From a virus: a stretch of 64,000 bases of DNA. The stretch lies in the IMG/VR virus record IMGVR_UViG_3300020474_000008, positions 1-64,000 of that record. One strand, given 5' to 3'. A model generated the notes under the pieces. The model made no database searches. It was not told the DNA's origin and was given only the letters and a program-made list of their open reading frames with translations. Position numbers and translations under genes: made by a program. The first letter of the stretch is position 1. Each line of letters begins with the position of its first letter. Shown here in pieces: positions 38,783-47,096 of this stretch.

Positions 38783-39841
38783 TCATGCAGGAGGATAAGG
38801 AGCAGTGTTGCCAGTTGTGATGCCAGACATTGCTACAAGGGTCTCAGTCTTAACTCTGTCATTGCCACTTGCATCTTGATAGGTGGTAATACCAACCCAA
38901 CCAACAGATGTCAGATGATATGAAGTATTAGCAGCATTGTCTTGGTTAGCAGCAGAAGTACCAACTACCTGGGTCTCTCTACCCATCAGAACCTCAGTGC
39001 CATATACCTCAGCAATATCACCAGGTGCAGCTGCTCTGGTAATATCAACCACAGCACCAGCAGGTGTTTCATGAGTCAAGGCAGATCCAAGGGTGAGTTG
39101 TCTCTGACCAATGAAGTTTTCATTGATTGCATTAATAGTGCCAGAATATGTACCAACACCAATGCTATCACCCACTGTAATGAGTCTTACAGAATCAATA
39201 TCAGGGTCATCACCATATGCTCTTTCAGTTACCAACAACAATGTAGTTCCAATACCAGCAGTTGCTGCATTATTAGGTGTGTGATATCTAAGAGTTGTTG
39301 TTACTGCAGCTTTGGTGAGAACAACTGTTGACAAACCAACAACTGAATGAACTGTGCCAGCTTGTGCTCTGTGTGGTGTACCAAACAGAATGGTGTCACC
39401 AGCAGTTACATTGTTACCTGAGGCATTACCTGTAATAGTAATAGTTGTGCCACCAATAGCAGTTCTTGTTGCTACTCTTGAATTAATTTTAGGGTCTAAT
39501 CCAGTGACTACGTGTCCAGTAGATTGATTATGAGCACTATCCTTTACAGCATACTTAGGTGACTCACTAACTTGGAATTGAACATCAGTGATTTCACCAC
39601 CACTCAAACCAGCAGTAGAGTCAATTCTCAATGAAATAGTGCTGGCAATTGAGGTGATAACAGCATCACCAAAGAAACCAGTAGCACCACCAAATGCTGA
39701 ACCAAATCTAATTACATCACCAACTGCGGCAGCACCTGTCTGTCCAAAGGTAGTTCCAGTACCAGTAACAGTTTTGTTACCATAGTTAAGGGAGACTGTA
39801 CCCCCTGAACTCTTATTGTCATTATTTCCCCAAAGTGCCAT
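38783..39841 (-). CDS. Putative virion structural protein, beta-rich
   Basis: A 352-aa protein rich in Gly, Thr, Val and Ser with repeated short strands (GNKTVTGTGTTFGQTGAAAV, TATRTAIGGTTITITGNASG, GTTLLLVTERAYGDDPD). It lacks a signal peptide and Cys. The repeated GT-rich pattern fits a tail or decoration protein. It has a perfect TATAAATA late promoter 33 bp upstream, in line with a structural role. Confidence 0.8.
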   Translation of the reverse strand: MALWGNNDNKSSGGTVSLNYGNKTVTGTGTTFGQTGAAAVGDVIRFGSAFGGATGFFGDAVITSIASTISLRIDSTAGLSGGEITDVQFQVSESPKYAVKDSAHNQSTGHVVTGLDPKINSRVATRTAIGGTTITITGNASGNNVTAGDTILFGTPHRAQAGTVHSVVGLSTVVLTKAAVTTTLRYHTPNNAATAGIGTTLLLVTERAYGDDPDIDSVRLITVGDSIGVGTYSGTINAINENFIGQRQLTLGSALTHETPAGAVVDITRAAAPGDIAEVYGTEVLMGRETQVVGTSAANQDNAANTSYHLTSVGWVGITTYQDASGNDRVKTETLVAMSGITTGNTAPYPPA

Positions 39842-39874
39842 GTCTTTGTTCCGTAAGAATTCTTTGCTATAAGA

Positions 39875-39882
39875 TATTTATA
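39875..39882 (-). promoter_or_regulatory. T4-type late promoter TATAAATA
   Basis: A perfect octamer on the minus strand, 33 bp before the ATG at 39841. No host-type -35 lies upstream, so it is purely late. Confidence 0.75.
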
Positions 39883-39888
39883 AAAATA

Positions 39889-40095
39889 TTAACCCTCTTC
39901 ATCTCTGGCAAGGATCGCTTTTGACACAACTTCAAGCAGTTGATCATCCATATCAGTCTTGGTCAACTTAACTGCTTTAGTAAGAATAATAAGACAAATC
40001 TCAACCATTTTCTCACCCAGTTCCTCATTTTCTGGAATTTTGGCGACAGCATCTTTAATGATTTTTGAAGCTAATGGTAGCAGGAATGCAAGCAT
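39889..40095 (-). CDS. Small amphipathic protein
   Basis: A 68-aa protein beginning MLAFLLPLASKIIKDAVAKI with a hydrophobic N-terminus, then charged helices (NEELGEKMVEICLIILTKAV). A small membrane-active protein is possible. Function unknown. Confidence 0.7.
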   Translation of the reverse strand: MLAFLLPLASKIIKDAVAKIPENEELGEKMVEICLIILTKAVKLTKTDMDDQLLEVVSKAILARDEEG

Positions 40096-40124
40096 GGTTA
40101 TCGTGCAACTGCACTATATAGCCA

Positions 40125-40442
40125 TTACTTTCTAATTTGTGTCTCTAACATGAAGTCTTTAAATTTCTTCTTGCTAGATTCATCCATCTTATTTACAAAT
40201 TCTTTTGATGCAGCAACCTGTGCATCAATTGATGGACCATCACCTTGATTGTTTGAAAGAGATACTTTTAGTACAGGATAGATTGAAGAGAATGTATTGT
40301 ATCTGTTTTGACCAGATTCAGCATCAGTCTGAAAGGCTTGTGATAAAAGATCATCATCACCCTTAAACAGTTTTTTATCAAAACCAGCATTTGGTCCTGC
40401 ATCATCTGCTGCCTGGGTGTACCCACCATTACCTATATTCAT
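40125..40442 (-). CDS. Small acidic protein of unknown function
   Basis: A 105-aa polar protein (MNIGNGGYTQAADDAGPNAG...) ending in a basic helix (NKMDESSKKKFKDFMLETQI). Lies between virion-type genes under late control. Overlaps the upstream gene by one base. Confidence 0.7.
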   Translation of the reverse strand: MNIGNGGYTQAADDAGPNAGFDKKLFKGDDDLLSQAFQTDAESGQNRYNTFSSIYPVLKVSLSNNQGDGPSIDAQVAASKEFVNKMDESSKKKFKDFMLETQIRK

Positions 40443-40819
40443 CAGTCTTTATTTGAGACATATCTTCCTAACTTTTTATCATATCTTTTTACTTCACCAG
40501 GTCTCAACTTATCCTTTGCAGCCTTTGCTTTATCCATAAACTTACCAAACTTCATTCTTTGGTCTTGCTTTTTAAAGCGTTTATCATCATCAGCAAGTTT
40601 CTTCTGATACTTAGGATCTGTTTTGAAGTAAGCAGTCTCATCCACTGTCTTCTTCTCAGGCAGTCTCTTGTGTTTGGTAGAAGCAAAGTCCTTAGCGTCT
40701 TTCTTCTTGATTGATGCTGCTGCTTTTGCAACCTCAGGTGATGGGTTGGTCATTTCACCTTTCTTGGTGGCATAGACCATACCCATGAACCTTTGTTGAG
40801 CCTTAGATACAGCAGGCAT
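40442..40819 (-). CDS. Lysine-rich protein, DUF3008-like
   Basis: A 125-aa protein whose start MPAVSKAQQRFMGMVYATKK matches the short DUF3008 phage family. The rest is very basic (KRYDKKLGRYVSNKD). Probably DNA- or virion-associated. Adjacent to another lysine-rich gene. Confidence 0.75.
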   Translation of the reverse strand: MPAVSKAQQRFMGMVYATKKGEMTNPSPEVAKAAASIKKKDAKDFASTKHKRLPEKKTVDETAYFKTDPKYQKKLADDDKRFKKQDQRMKFGKFMDKAKAAKDKLRPGEVKRYDKKLGRYVSNKD

Positions 40820-41844
40820 TACATCAATGCTCCCTTACCATACTGCTTGATGATGTCATCTCTGACTTTATCTACTGCTCTTTTTTTAGCATTAGGGTCA
40901 GACTTCTTCTTACCAGAAAGATTTGGTTTAGGAGATGGTCTGTCATATCTGGTGTTACCATCAACACCACCTCTCATCATTCTTTTGTCTTTCAGAGAAT
41001 CTTCTGTCTCTTCCTTCATCTTTGCCAGTCTTTTTGCTCTTGCTTTGGCAAGCAATCTGTCTCTTGCCTCATCAGCATCCTTCTTAGGGACTCTATAACC
41101 ATCACGATCAGTCTTCAATTTCTCATCAGGTTTGTCATAACCTTCACCAACTACCTTAGTAGGTTCTTGTTTTGCCTTCTGAACCTGCTTTTTTCTGTCT
41201 TTGGCAATCATAATATCAATCTGTGCTCTCTTTTTTTGGAGCATCAGTTCTCTATTACCCATGCCTTCTTCAATTCTACCAGGGATTCTACCCTGTTTGA
41301 TGTCCAACTCTCTGCTCTTCTCAATCATGTCTTCTTTCATATGATCAGCAGCCTTGTAGTTCTTGTCACCTGCTTTGAGCTTCTGATAGGCAGGGGTATT
41401 ACCCTTTTTATCAGCATTGGTTACTACCATACGCTTATCTTTGGGTTCTTCTTTCTTTTTTGAACCACCATAAGTTGCTTCATCAATCTCTGACATCTCC
41501 ATGATGGTGCCACCAAGTTCTTCAATGGCTTCCTTCATCCCAATGGTAGGATTGATTACAATCTTATTCTTTACTTTTTTCTCTTTAATTGTCTTCTCAT
41601 TCTCTTCACCAGCTACAACTTCTGACAGTTCTGTTCTCCAATCAGACTTTGCAATTCTATACTTATTTTCAGAGAGACCAAGTGACTTCTTGACCGAAGA
41701 CCTTTCAGTAGCACTGATTCCAGACTGACTTCCCATGAAGTCATTGAATGCCTTCATCAGGTTACCCTCTTTTCTGGCTTTATATCTAATGGCTTTGGTC
41801 ATAGACCTGACCCTGCCCTTCACAGCCTCAGGAGAATTATCCAT
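40819..41844 (-). CDS. Lysine-rich virion-type protein
   Basis: A 341-aa highly charged protein with many Lys/Glu-rich segments (MTKAIRYKARKEGNLMKAFN, KTIKEKKVKNKIVIN, DEARDRLLAKARAKRLAKMK). Probably extended or coiled. A CATAAATA late motif sits 30 bp upstream. Charge and late expression suggest a capsid-internal or scaffold role. Confidence 0.75.
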   Translation of the reverse strand: MDNSPEAVKGRVRSMTKAIRYKARKEGNLMKAFNDFMGSQSGISATERSSVKKSLGLSENKYRIAKSDWRTELSEVVAGEENEKTIKEKKVKNKIVINPTIGMKEAIEELGGTIMEMSEIDEATYGGSKKKEEPKDKRMVVTNADKKGNTPAYQKLKAGDKNYKAADHMKEDMIEKSRELDIKQGRIPGRIEEGMGNRELMLQKKRAQIDIMIAKDRKKQVQKAKQEPTKVVGEGYDKPDEKLKTDRDGYRVPKKDADEARDRLLAKARAKRLAKMKEETEDSLKDKRMMRGGVDGNTRYDRPSPKPNLSGKKKSDPNAKKRAVDKVRDDIIKQYGKGALM

Positions 41845-41854
41845 AAGTCTAGCT

Positions 41855-43111
41855 TTACTTGTTTTTCTTATGTTTATTTATGAAATTCTTGATATCTTGA
41901 GTGCCAGTCATCCTAGAAACATACTTTCTATTGGCATCTGTACCCACTTCTCTTTGATTAGCAGGGACTCCTGATGGTCCAGGATAGTTAATAATTGCCT
42001 CTGTGACATCTCTCAACCAGGACTTGAACATGATGTTGTCCTCTGTCACAGCAATCACATAGTTGGTTCCTCTTCTGATAATTCTACCAACCAAACCATG
42101 ATTAAGGTTCTCAATCAAGGTATCTTTCCTAAAAATATTGTTACTTACATAGTTTTCCCTGAGATTCTTCCAGTCAAACTTGGGTGCAATCTCCCACAGA
42201 CTCCAACCTTCCTTGACTTGCATCTTCTTGCGAAGAGTTGCCATCATCATTTTGGCAGTTTTATCATCAATTATATCAGGAACACCTGTTCTATATGTCT
42301 TAAAATCATTATCTGCTGCTGCTTTTCTCATCTTGGATGCTGACATCCCTTCAACCCCCTCAGAGTCTGGGTCTCTATCTCCAGCTGATACAACCTCAAC
42401 ACCAAGATAATCATAGATCTTGCCATTGTAGTCTCCTGAGAGTTTTGCAAACTCTTTGACTCTATCAGCACCAACCACAATCTTAACATTTGAGTATCCA
42501 TCATCATACCCCTGCTTTAATACATCAAAGATAGTCTTTGAGTTTGGATCATTGATGATATTATCTGCATGATCAGGCATAATCTGCTTCATAATATCAA
42601 CTTTTTCATCAGGATCAAGTGGATTCTTCTTCTTATCCTGTGTTCTGGATGGATATATCTTTAAACTCCCCTTTCCTGCTGCCTTCTTTGCAGCATCAAG
42701 TAACTTTGCATGACCAACAGTAGGTGGATTGAACCTACCAAATACTACTGTGAGATCTCCAAGGTCTTCTTTAGGAGTACCATCTGCTCTTGTAGGCATA
42801 GGCATTCTCCTTGCAGAGCCATCTGCAAATGTTCCAAATTCTCCCTGCTGCACAGGTTGCTGTCCTTGCTGCACTTGCTGTTGTGCAGGTTGTTCTTGCT
42901 TGGGAGTGTCATTTTTTGCCTCAGGTTCAGGTTCTTCTTGCTTCTCCTTCTTGGAGAGCATTTCAAGTTTACCTTTTTTAGTTACAGCTACTCTATTTCC
43001 ATCCTTATCAAACCAATTACCATGACCATCACCAGTCAGATTCTGGCGTCTTGCCATCTCTGCTGCTGCTGATACTTTTGCTTCTGACAGGAAATGAAAG
43101 AATGATTTCAT
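41855..43111 (-). CDS. Late protein with nucleotidyltransferase domain
   Basis: A 418-aa protein. Residues 1-105 are a basic start (MKSFFHFLSEAKVSAAAEMA) and a Gln/Pro/Glu linker. Residues 110-285 hold a cytidylyltransferase/NMN-adenylyltransferase-like fold: LTVVFGRFNPPTVGHAKLLD with HxGH-type T-V-G-H, VKIVVGADRVKEFAKL, and GMSASKMRKAAADNDFKTY in place of I-S-S-T-x-x-R. The C-terminal part (LVGRIIRRGTNYVIAVTEDN) is a separate small domain. The late promoter and virion-type neighbours make a packaged enzyme plausible. Confidence 0.82.
   Translation of the reverse strand: MKSFFHFLSEAKVSAAAEMARRQNLTGDGHGNWFDKDGNRVAVTKKGKLEMLSKKEKQEEPEPEAKNDTPKQEQPAQQQVQQGQQPVQQGEFGTFADGSARRMPMPTRADGTPKEDLGDLTVVFGRFNPPTVGHAKLLDAAKKAAGKGSLKIYPSRTQDKKKNPLDPDEKVDIMKQIMPDHADNIINDPNSKTIFDVLKQGYDDGYSNVKIVVGADRVKEFAKLSGDYNGKIYDYLGVEVVSAGDRDPDSEGVEGMSASKMRKAAADNDFKTYRTGVPDIIDDKTAKMMMATLRKKMQVKEGWSLWEIAPKFDWKNLRENYVSNNIFRKDTLIENLNHGLVGRIIRRGTNYVIAVTEDNIMFKSWLRDVTEAIINYPGPSGVPANQREVGTDANRKYVSRMTGTQDIKNFINKHKKNK
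41875..41882 (-). promoter_or_regulatory. Late promoter motif CATAAATA
   Basis: CATAAATA on the minus strand, 30 bp upstream of the ATG at 41844 and inside the last codons of the upstream gene. Confidence 0.55.
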
Positions 43112-43135
43112 TAGGTATAACTTTTCCTCACATTA

Positions 43136-43143
43136 TATTTATG
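43136..43143 (-). promoter_or_regulatory. Late promoter motif CATAAATA
   Basis: CATAAATA on the minus strand overlapping the stop codon of the methyltransferase, 24 bp upstream of the ATG at 43111. Confidence 0.6.
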
Positions 43144-43909
43144 AGTCTGCCAGACTGAATACATCAGAATCACTTGTTGCAGCAACACCAGTCTCTTCTT
43201 GAAACTTTTTCAGGTCACTCTTAGATGGTTCACAAAACCTCTTCAATGCCATTTGATGATACTCCTCAGACAAGTCAAACCCAATATAGTCATGTCCCAG
43301 CAGGGTGGCAGCAAGACCAGTGGTGCCTGACCCACTATAAGGGTCAAAGACCAGACCAGGTGCCTGTAAGACTGCTTGAATGCACCTAGCAGGCAGATAG
43401 ATGGGGTATGGAGCAGGGTGAGGGTTCTTCATGTCAGGTCCAAACTGCCAGACACTGTTCCAGTTGGCTGACCTTCTAGGCAGTCTAGGGTGCTTCCTTC
43501 CCTTACACAACCAGTAAATTCTCTCATCAGTCTGGATGAATCTGTATCCAGATATCTCTACACCACTTCCTCTACTCCAAACAATTTCTTCTCTGATGTT
43601 CCACTTTGTCTTGGCCAACCACTCCCAAGGGGCACTGGCATCACCATCATTATACCTAATCTTGTGGTTATAGAACAGTGAACCACCCTCCTTTGTCTTA
43701 TCATAGATGATATCCAGCAGTTCAATCTGCTGTTCCTGATATTCATCCTCTGGTAAGGTATCATCAAAATCTTGATACTCAATCTTCTTGAATACACCAC
43801 CACCTACACCTCTCTTATTATAGGGAGGAGAAGTGACTGTGCAGTCAATTGAGTTATCTTCAAGGTCAAGTGCCATGTTCAGGCAGTTACCAGTTCTGAG
43901 ATCAATCAT
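43139..43909 (-). CDS. DNA methyltransferase (TSPPY class)
   Basis: A 256-aa enzyme. Motif IV is DCTVTSPPYNKRGVGGGVFK and motif I is LVFDPYSGSGTTGLAATLLG, in the order IV then I of beta-class N4-cytosine/N6-adenine methyltransferases. Target-recognition part lies between. No partner restriction gene is visible. It may protect phage DNA or alter expression. A host-type promoter directly upstream makes it early, unlike its late neighbours. Confidence 0.9.
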   Translation of the reverse strand: MIDLRTGNCLNMALDLEDNSIDCTVTSPPYNKRGVGGGVFKKIEYQDFDDTLPEDEYQEQQIELLDIIYDKTKEGGSLFYNHKIRYNDGDASAPWEWLAKTKWNIREEIVWSRGSGVEISGYRFIQTDERIYWLCKGRKHPRLPRRSANWNSVWQFGPDMKNPHPAPYPIYLPARCIQAVLQAPGLVFDPYSGSGTTGLAATLLGHDYIGFDLSEEYHQMALKRFCEPSKSDLKKFQEETGVAATSDSDVFSLADS

Positions 43910-43929
43910 AGAAGTAATAATTTGGTTGT

Positions 43930-43958
43930 ATTATAACAGGTTTACTGAATTTTGACAA
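43930..43958 (-). promoter_or_regulatory. Sigma70-type promoter with extended -10
   Basis: Minus strand TTGTCA (43958-43953), 17 bp, TATAAT (43935-43930), preceded by TG to give TGTTATAAT. It lies across the stop codon of the upstream gene and 20 bp from the methyltransferase ATG at 43909. Confidence 0.75.
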
Positions 43959-45225
43959 ATGGTCCAGACAGATCTGCCTGTGAGAGATTTAGTTTTGCTG
44001 CTCTGTAATAGGATGTAGCAAGAAACTCTGGAAGATCTTTTGATTTTTTAGCATTTATGAATGCTTTAATGATCCTCAGTTGTCTTAACTTCTGTCTTAA
44101 TTTTGCTGAGAAGTCACTCTTAGAACATTTATAAAGTGCTCTTACATCAGCATGTGACATGTTATCTAATTCAATTGCTTTATCAATAAAACCTACTGCA
44201 TCTACTGCATTACCCATAACAGTCATACCACCAAAATCTTTTGGTATGGTTTTATCACTCATCACATCCTTGAGGTAGTCCTGCCAGTATTTTTTGTGAG
44301 TAGTTAAATCATTAGAAAGATTACTATCATAATCTTCTTTACTAAATTCACTTACCAACTCTTTCATAAGGGGAACAGGAATAGATCCAGCTTGTGCTTC
44401 TGCCTTCACATACTTTCCTGTATTGTTCTGAACCATATCTTTTAGTTCAGTCTTCTGATTAGCACCAGACATTCTGGTCTCCCAGAAGTATTTGGTGGTA
44501 TATTTACCAGCAGTAAAGGTAACACCCGTAGTAAGAGAGTTGGTATTGAAATCTAATTCTCCTCCTCTGTTTGTAATTTCAAAAACTGTCTTTACAATTT
44601 TATCTAAACTACCAGTAACATTAGTAAGTCCATCAGGTCCAGTATCTACATTTGCTTCCTTCAAAGTTGCTCTTGGAGCAGCAGCAGTTACCTTTTTAAG
44701 AGATATGGGAATCAATAATTTTTGTCTCAATGCTTGACTCATATAAGCATTTACTGTTCCAACAAACACATCAGGTGTATAACTACCATCATTAAATGTT
44801 TTAGCAAGATTATCCACACCTGCTTTTATCTGTCTTTCAGCAGATGTCTTCATAATATACACATCAGCAGTATTCCAACTATCTTTCTTACTACCAAAGT
44901 TTCTTTTCTGGACAGTAGTAAACTTATCCCAGATATAATTTATAATATCTGTTTGTTTACCTGATGGTATCTCAGGTGCTGCTCCATCATACCATCCATA
45001 CTTCCAAGAGGTATCTTTTGTACCCTCTCTGTGATTGATATATGCATTTAATGCTCTTGCCTGTTTGAGAAAGGTATTATACCACTTACCATCCATCTTT
45101 GGATAGATCTTTTTAAGACCATTACGCAAAGAATCATCTGCCATTGGTTCAAGACTTACACCTTTATCAATGGCAGAATAGAATGTGTAGATGGAACCAC
45201 TTTCCTGTAATGCTGTGGCACCCAT
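43942..45225 (-). CDS. Large late-region protein of unknown function
   Basis: A 427-aa soluble protein (MGATALQESGSIYTFYSAID...). Features: aromatic-rich N-terminus (WKYGWYDGAAPEIPSGKQTD), a central beta-rich section (GGELDFNTNSLTTGVTFTAG) and a basic C-terminal helical part. No catalytic motif that I recognise. It follows a late gene by 9 bp and is likely virion-associated. Confidence 0.7.
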   Translation of the reverse strand: MGATALQESGSIYTFYSAIDKGVSLEPMADDSLRNGLKKIYPKMDGKWYNTFLKQARALNAYINHREGTKDTSWKYGWYDGAAPEIPSGKQTDIINYIWDKFTTVQKRNFGSKKDSWNTADVYIMKTSAERQIKAGVDNLAKTFNDGSYTPDVFVGTVNAYMSQALRQKLLIPISLKKVTAAAPRATLKEANVDTGPDGLTNVTGSLDKIVKTVFEITNRGGELDFNTNSLTTGVTFTAGKYTTKYFWETRMSGANQKTELKDMVQNNTGKYVKAEAQAGSIPVPLMKELVSEFSKEDYDSNLSNDLTTHKKYWQDYLKDVMSDKTIPKDFGGMTVMGNAVDAVGFIDKAIELDNMSHADVRALYKCSKSDFSAKLRQKLRQLRIIKAFINAKKSKDLPEFLATSYYRAAKLNLSQADLSGPFVKIQ

Positions 45226-45234
45226 TTACTTTCC

Positions 45235-46233
45235 TCAGAGTGATGCAATAATTTTAAGGATTTCAGTCTCAGAGAACTTACCAGAGAGTTCCAACTCTTC
45301 CTTCATCTTGCTATGCTTCTTATCTTTAAGAGCCTTCTTCATTGACTCTTCCTTGTTACCATCACCATCAAAGTCAAGATAGTCAGGCTTAGAACCTTTC
45401 TTCTCAGAAACAAACTCTTCCTTCTTCATACTTGCCTTACGATATGCAAGATAGTCTCTATCTTTCTTACCCATCTTAGCTTGACCCTGAGGTTTCTTGG
45501 AACCACCAGCAGGATTAGGACCAGTGTTCTTTGCTTTGTAGGAGTAGTTAGCACCACTACCCTTAGAGTCACCAGAGATCATCTTACCAGCATCAGATCT
45601 ACTATCCTGATACTCTTTCTCAGACTGACCATGCTTGCCCTTGTACATCTCATCATACTGTGCTGCTTCATTAGCAGGTACACAGTTAGGGACTTGCTTA
45701 CCACCTTTCTTCTTCATACCAACCTGCTTGTAACCAACCCAGCAGGGATCACTTTTCTTCTCATTGAAGAGTCCAAGAAGACCCTTCTTGATTGTCTCTT
45801 TGTCCTCAGCAACCACTGTGCTGTGAACTCTTGCTACTCTCTTATCTTGGTTATGTCTAGCAGACCAGGTTTCTTCCAGTCTCTTGCTTCTTCTATACTT
45901 AGCAAACTCTTCTAATTGACCTTCATTGCTTTTCAGTTTGATTCTGCTGAAAGTCTCACCAAAGGCAGCATAAATTCTTTCTAACTTCTCTTCTCTACCA
46001 ACAATGTTGGACTCAGGGATCATATTGTAGATGATGTCCTCAGCTTCCTTAACAGTTGATGTCTTGAATACTTCTTCAAGAATCTCTTCTGCCAATTCAC
46101 GAAGGTCATTGTCTTGGAGACTAGCAGTGTTCATTTCACTGATAGGGTCTCTCTGAGAATCAAGTTCTTCCTTTGCTTCTTTGCTATGGACAGCAGTATA
46201 TGCTTCCATAAAATTACGCATTGATGAGGACAT
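45235..46233 (-). CDS. Charged virion-type protein with EF-hand-like loop
   Basis: A 332-aa protein. The N-terminal half is acidic and helical (LRELAEEILEEVFKTSTVKE). The middle has SDPCWVGYKQVGMKKKGGKQ followed by VPNCVPANEAA, a Cys pair. KPDYLDFDGDGNKEESMKKA resembles a calcium-binding D-x-D-x-D-G loop. TATAAATA lies 28 bp upstream. Probably structural. Confidence 0.75.
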   Translation of the reverse strand: MSSSMRNFMEAYTAVHSKEAKEELDSQRDPISEMNTASLQDNDLRELAEEILEEVFKTSTVKEAEDIIYNMIPESNIVGREEKLERIYAAFGETFSRIKLKSNEGQLEEFAKYRRSKRLEETWSARHNQDKRVARVHSTVVAEDKETIKKGLLGLFNEKKSDPCWVGYKQVGMKKKGGKQVPNCVPANEAAQYDEMYKGKHGQSEKEYQDSRSDAGKMISGDSKGSGANYSYKAKNTGPNPAGGSKKPQGQAKMGKKDRDYLAYRKASMKKEEFVSEKKGSKPDYLDFDGDGNKEESMKKALKDKKHSKMKEELELSGKFSETEILKIIASL

Positions 46234-46261
46234 CTCTTTACGAATACTCTATTTCTTTATG

Positions 46262-46269
46262 TATTTATA
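46262..46269 (-). promoter_or_regulatory. T4-type late promoter TATAAATA
   Basis: A perfect octamer on the minus strand, 28 bp before the ATG at 46233. Marks the switch from the replication genes to the virion-type block. Confidence 0.75.
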
Positions 46270-46274
46270 TTCTT

Positions 46275-46532
46275 CTATGCTCCTACATCATAAGGAACAT
46301 CTTTTTTCTTCTCTTCATCTGGTTTCTTGTTAAAACCAAATGGTCCAACTTCTCCCTTGTCATAGGCACGTCTCTTCTGTGCCATACTACAAACAGTTTC
46401 CATCACTCTGATTGTGTCATCAACTGTGCAGTTCTCTGGCATACTACGATGCACAATGTCAAACAAAGGAAAGAATTCCTTTGCAGCATCATTGACTTCC
46501 TCAGGTGTCAGTGGATCATACTCCTTCATCAT
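46275..46532 (-). CDS. Small acidic protein
   Basis: About 85 aa from the ATG at 46532 or 46529, preceded by AAGGAGGT, a strong ribosome site (MMKEYDPLTPEEVNDAAKEF). The tail is Lys/Asp-rich. Overlaps the upstream gene by 17 bp. Function unknown. Confidence 0.7.
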   Translation of the reverse strand: MMKEYDPLTPEEVNDAAKEFFPLFDIVHRSMPENCTVDDTIRVMETVCSMAQKRRAYDKGEVGPFGFNKKPDEEKKKDVPYDVGA

Positions 46533-46707
46533 TAACCTCCTTTTTAAGTTCTTCTTCAATCTGTTCATCAATGTCTGTGATGATACTACGAATATCTACA
46601 ATTCGTGGGGGAGTGCATTTTGGGTCATGTGTATAGATTGCCTGCTCTTGGAACAGAACATGTCTTACTGCAGCAGCAGATCTTACATCCATTTCAACTT
46701 TAATCAC
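46516..46707 (-). CDS. Small protein downstream of mazG
   Basis: A 63-aa protein (MIKVEMDVRSAAAVRHVLFQ... DIDEQIEEELKKEVNDEGV) with an acidic C-terminal helix. ATGA overlap with mazG. No recognised family. Confidence 0.7.
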   Translation of the reverse strand: MIKVEMDVRSAAAVRHVLFQEQAIYTHDPKCTPPRIVDIRSIITDIDEQIEEELKKEVNDEGV

Positions 46708-47096
46708 AAGTCACCCTCCTTACGATTTTCAGAATAATACTCATTGAATGTTCCATCTGGATATCTAGCAGAGAGTTTCTCAATGTTCATATCAAGAATC
46801 TCATTAAAGTTTGTATCCAGTGCCATGAATGCCTGAGCAAGATACCAACAGATATCACCCAGTTCACGCTTCATGTGAAAGACATTATCATCATTATAGG
46901 GTTTGCCCTGGAAGACAATCTTCTTCACAACCTCAGTGAACTCACCTGCCTCAGCAGTGAGACCAAGAGCAGCAGTCATCAACTGAGAAGTATTAGTTCC
47001 ATTTGCTTCAAGTTCAGCAAAGCGTGTTGCCATGATGGCATAGTCCAGACTAGGAGCACTAGTGGTTTGCTTTACAAAATCAATGTAGTTATTCAA
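46704..47096 (-). CDS. mazG: MazG-like nucleoside triphosphate pyrophosphohydrolase
   Basis: A 130-aa all-alpha NTP pyrophosphatase. LGLTAEAGEFTEVVKKIVFQ and MKRELGDICWYLAQAFMALD supply the paired E-x-x-E and E-x-x-D metal sites of the MazG fold. Hydrolyses (d)NTPs to monophosphates; in cyanophages it has been proposed to recycle host nucleotides or to influence the stringent response. Overlaps the gp41 stop by 4 bp. Confidence 0.88.
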   Translation of the reverse strand: MNNYIDFVKQTTSAPSLDYAIMATRFAELEANGTNTSQLMTAALGLTAEAGEFTEVVKKIVFQGKPYNDDNVFHMKRELGDICWYLAQAFMALDTNFNEILDMNIEKLSARYPDGTFNEYYSENRKEGDL

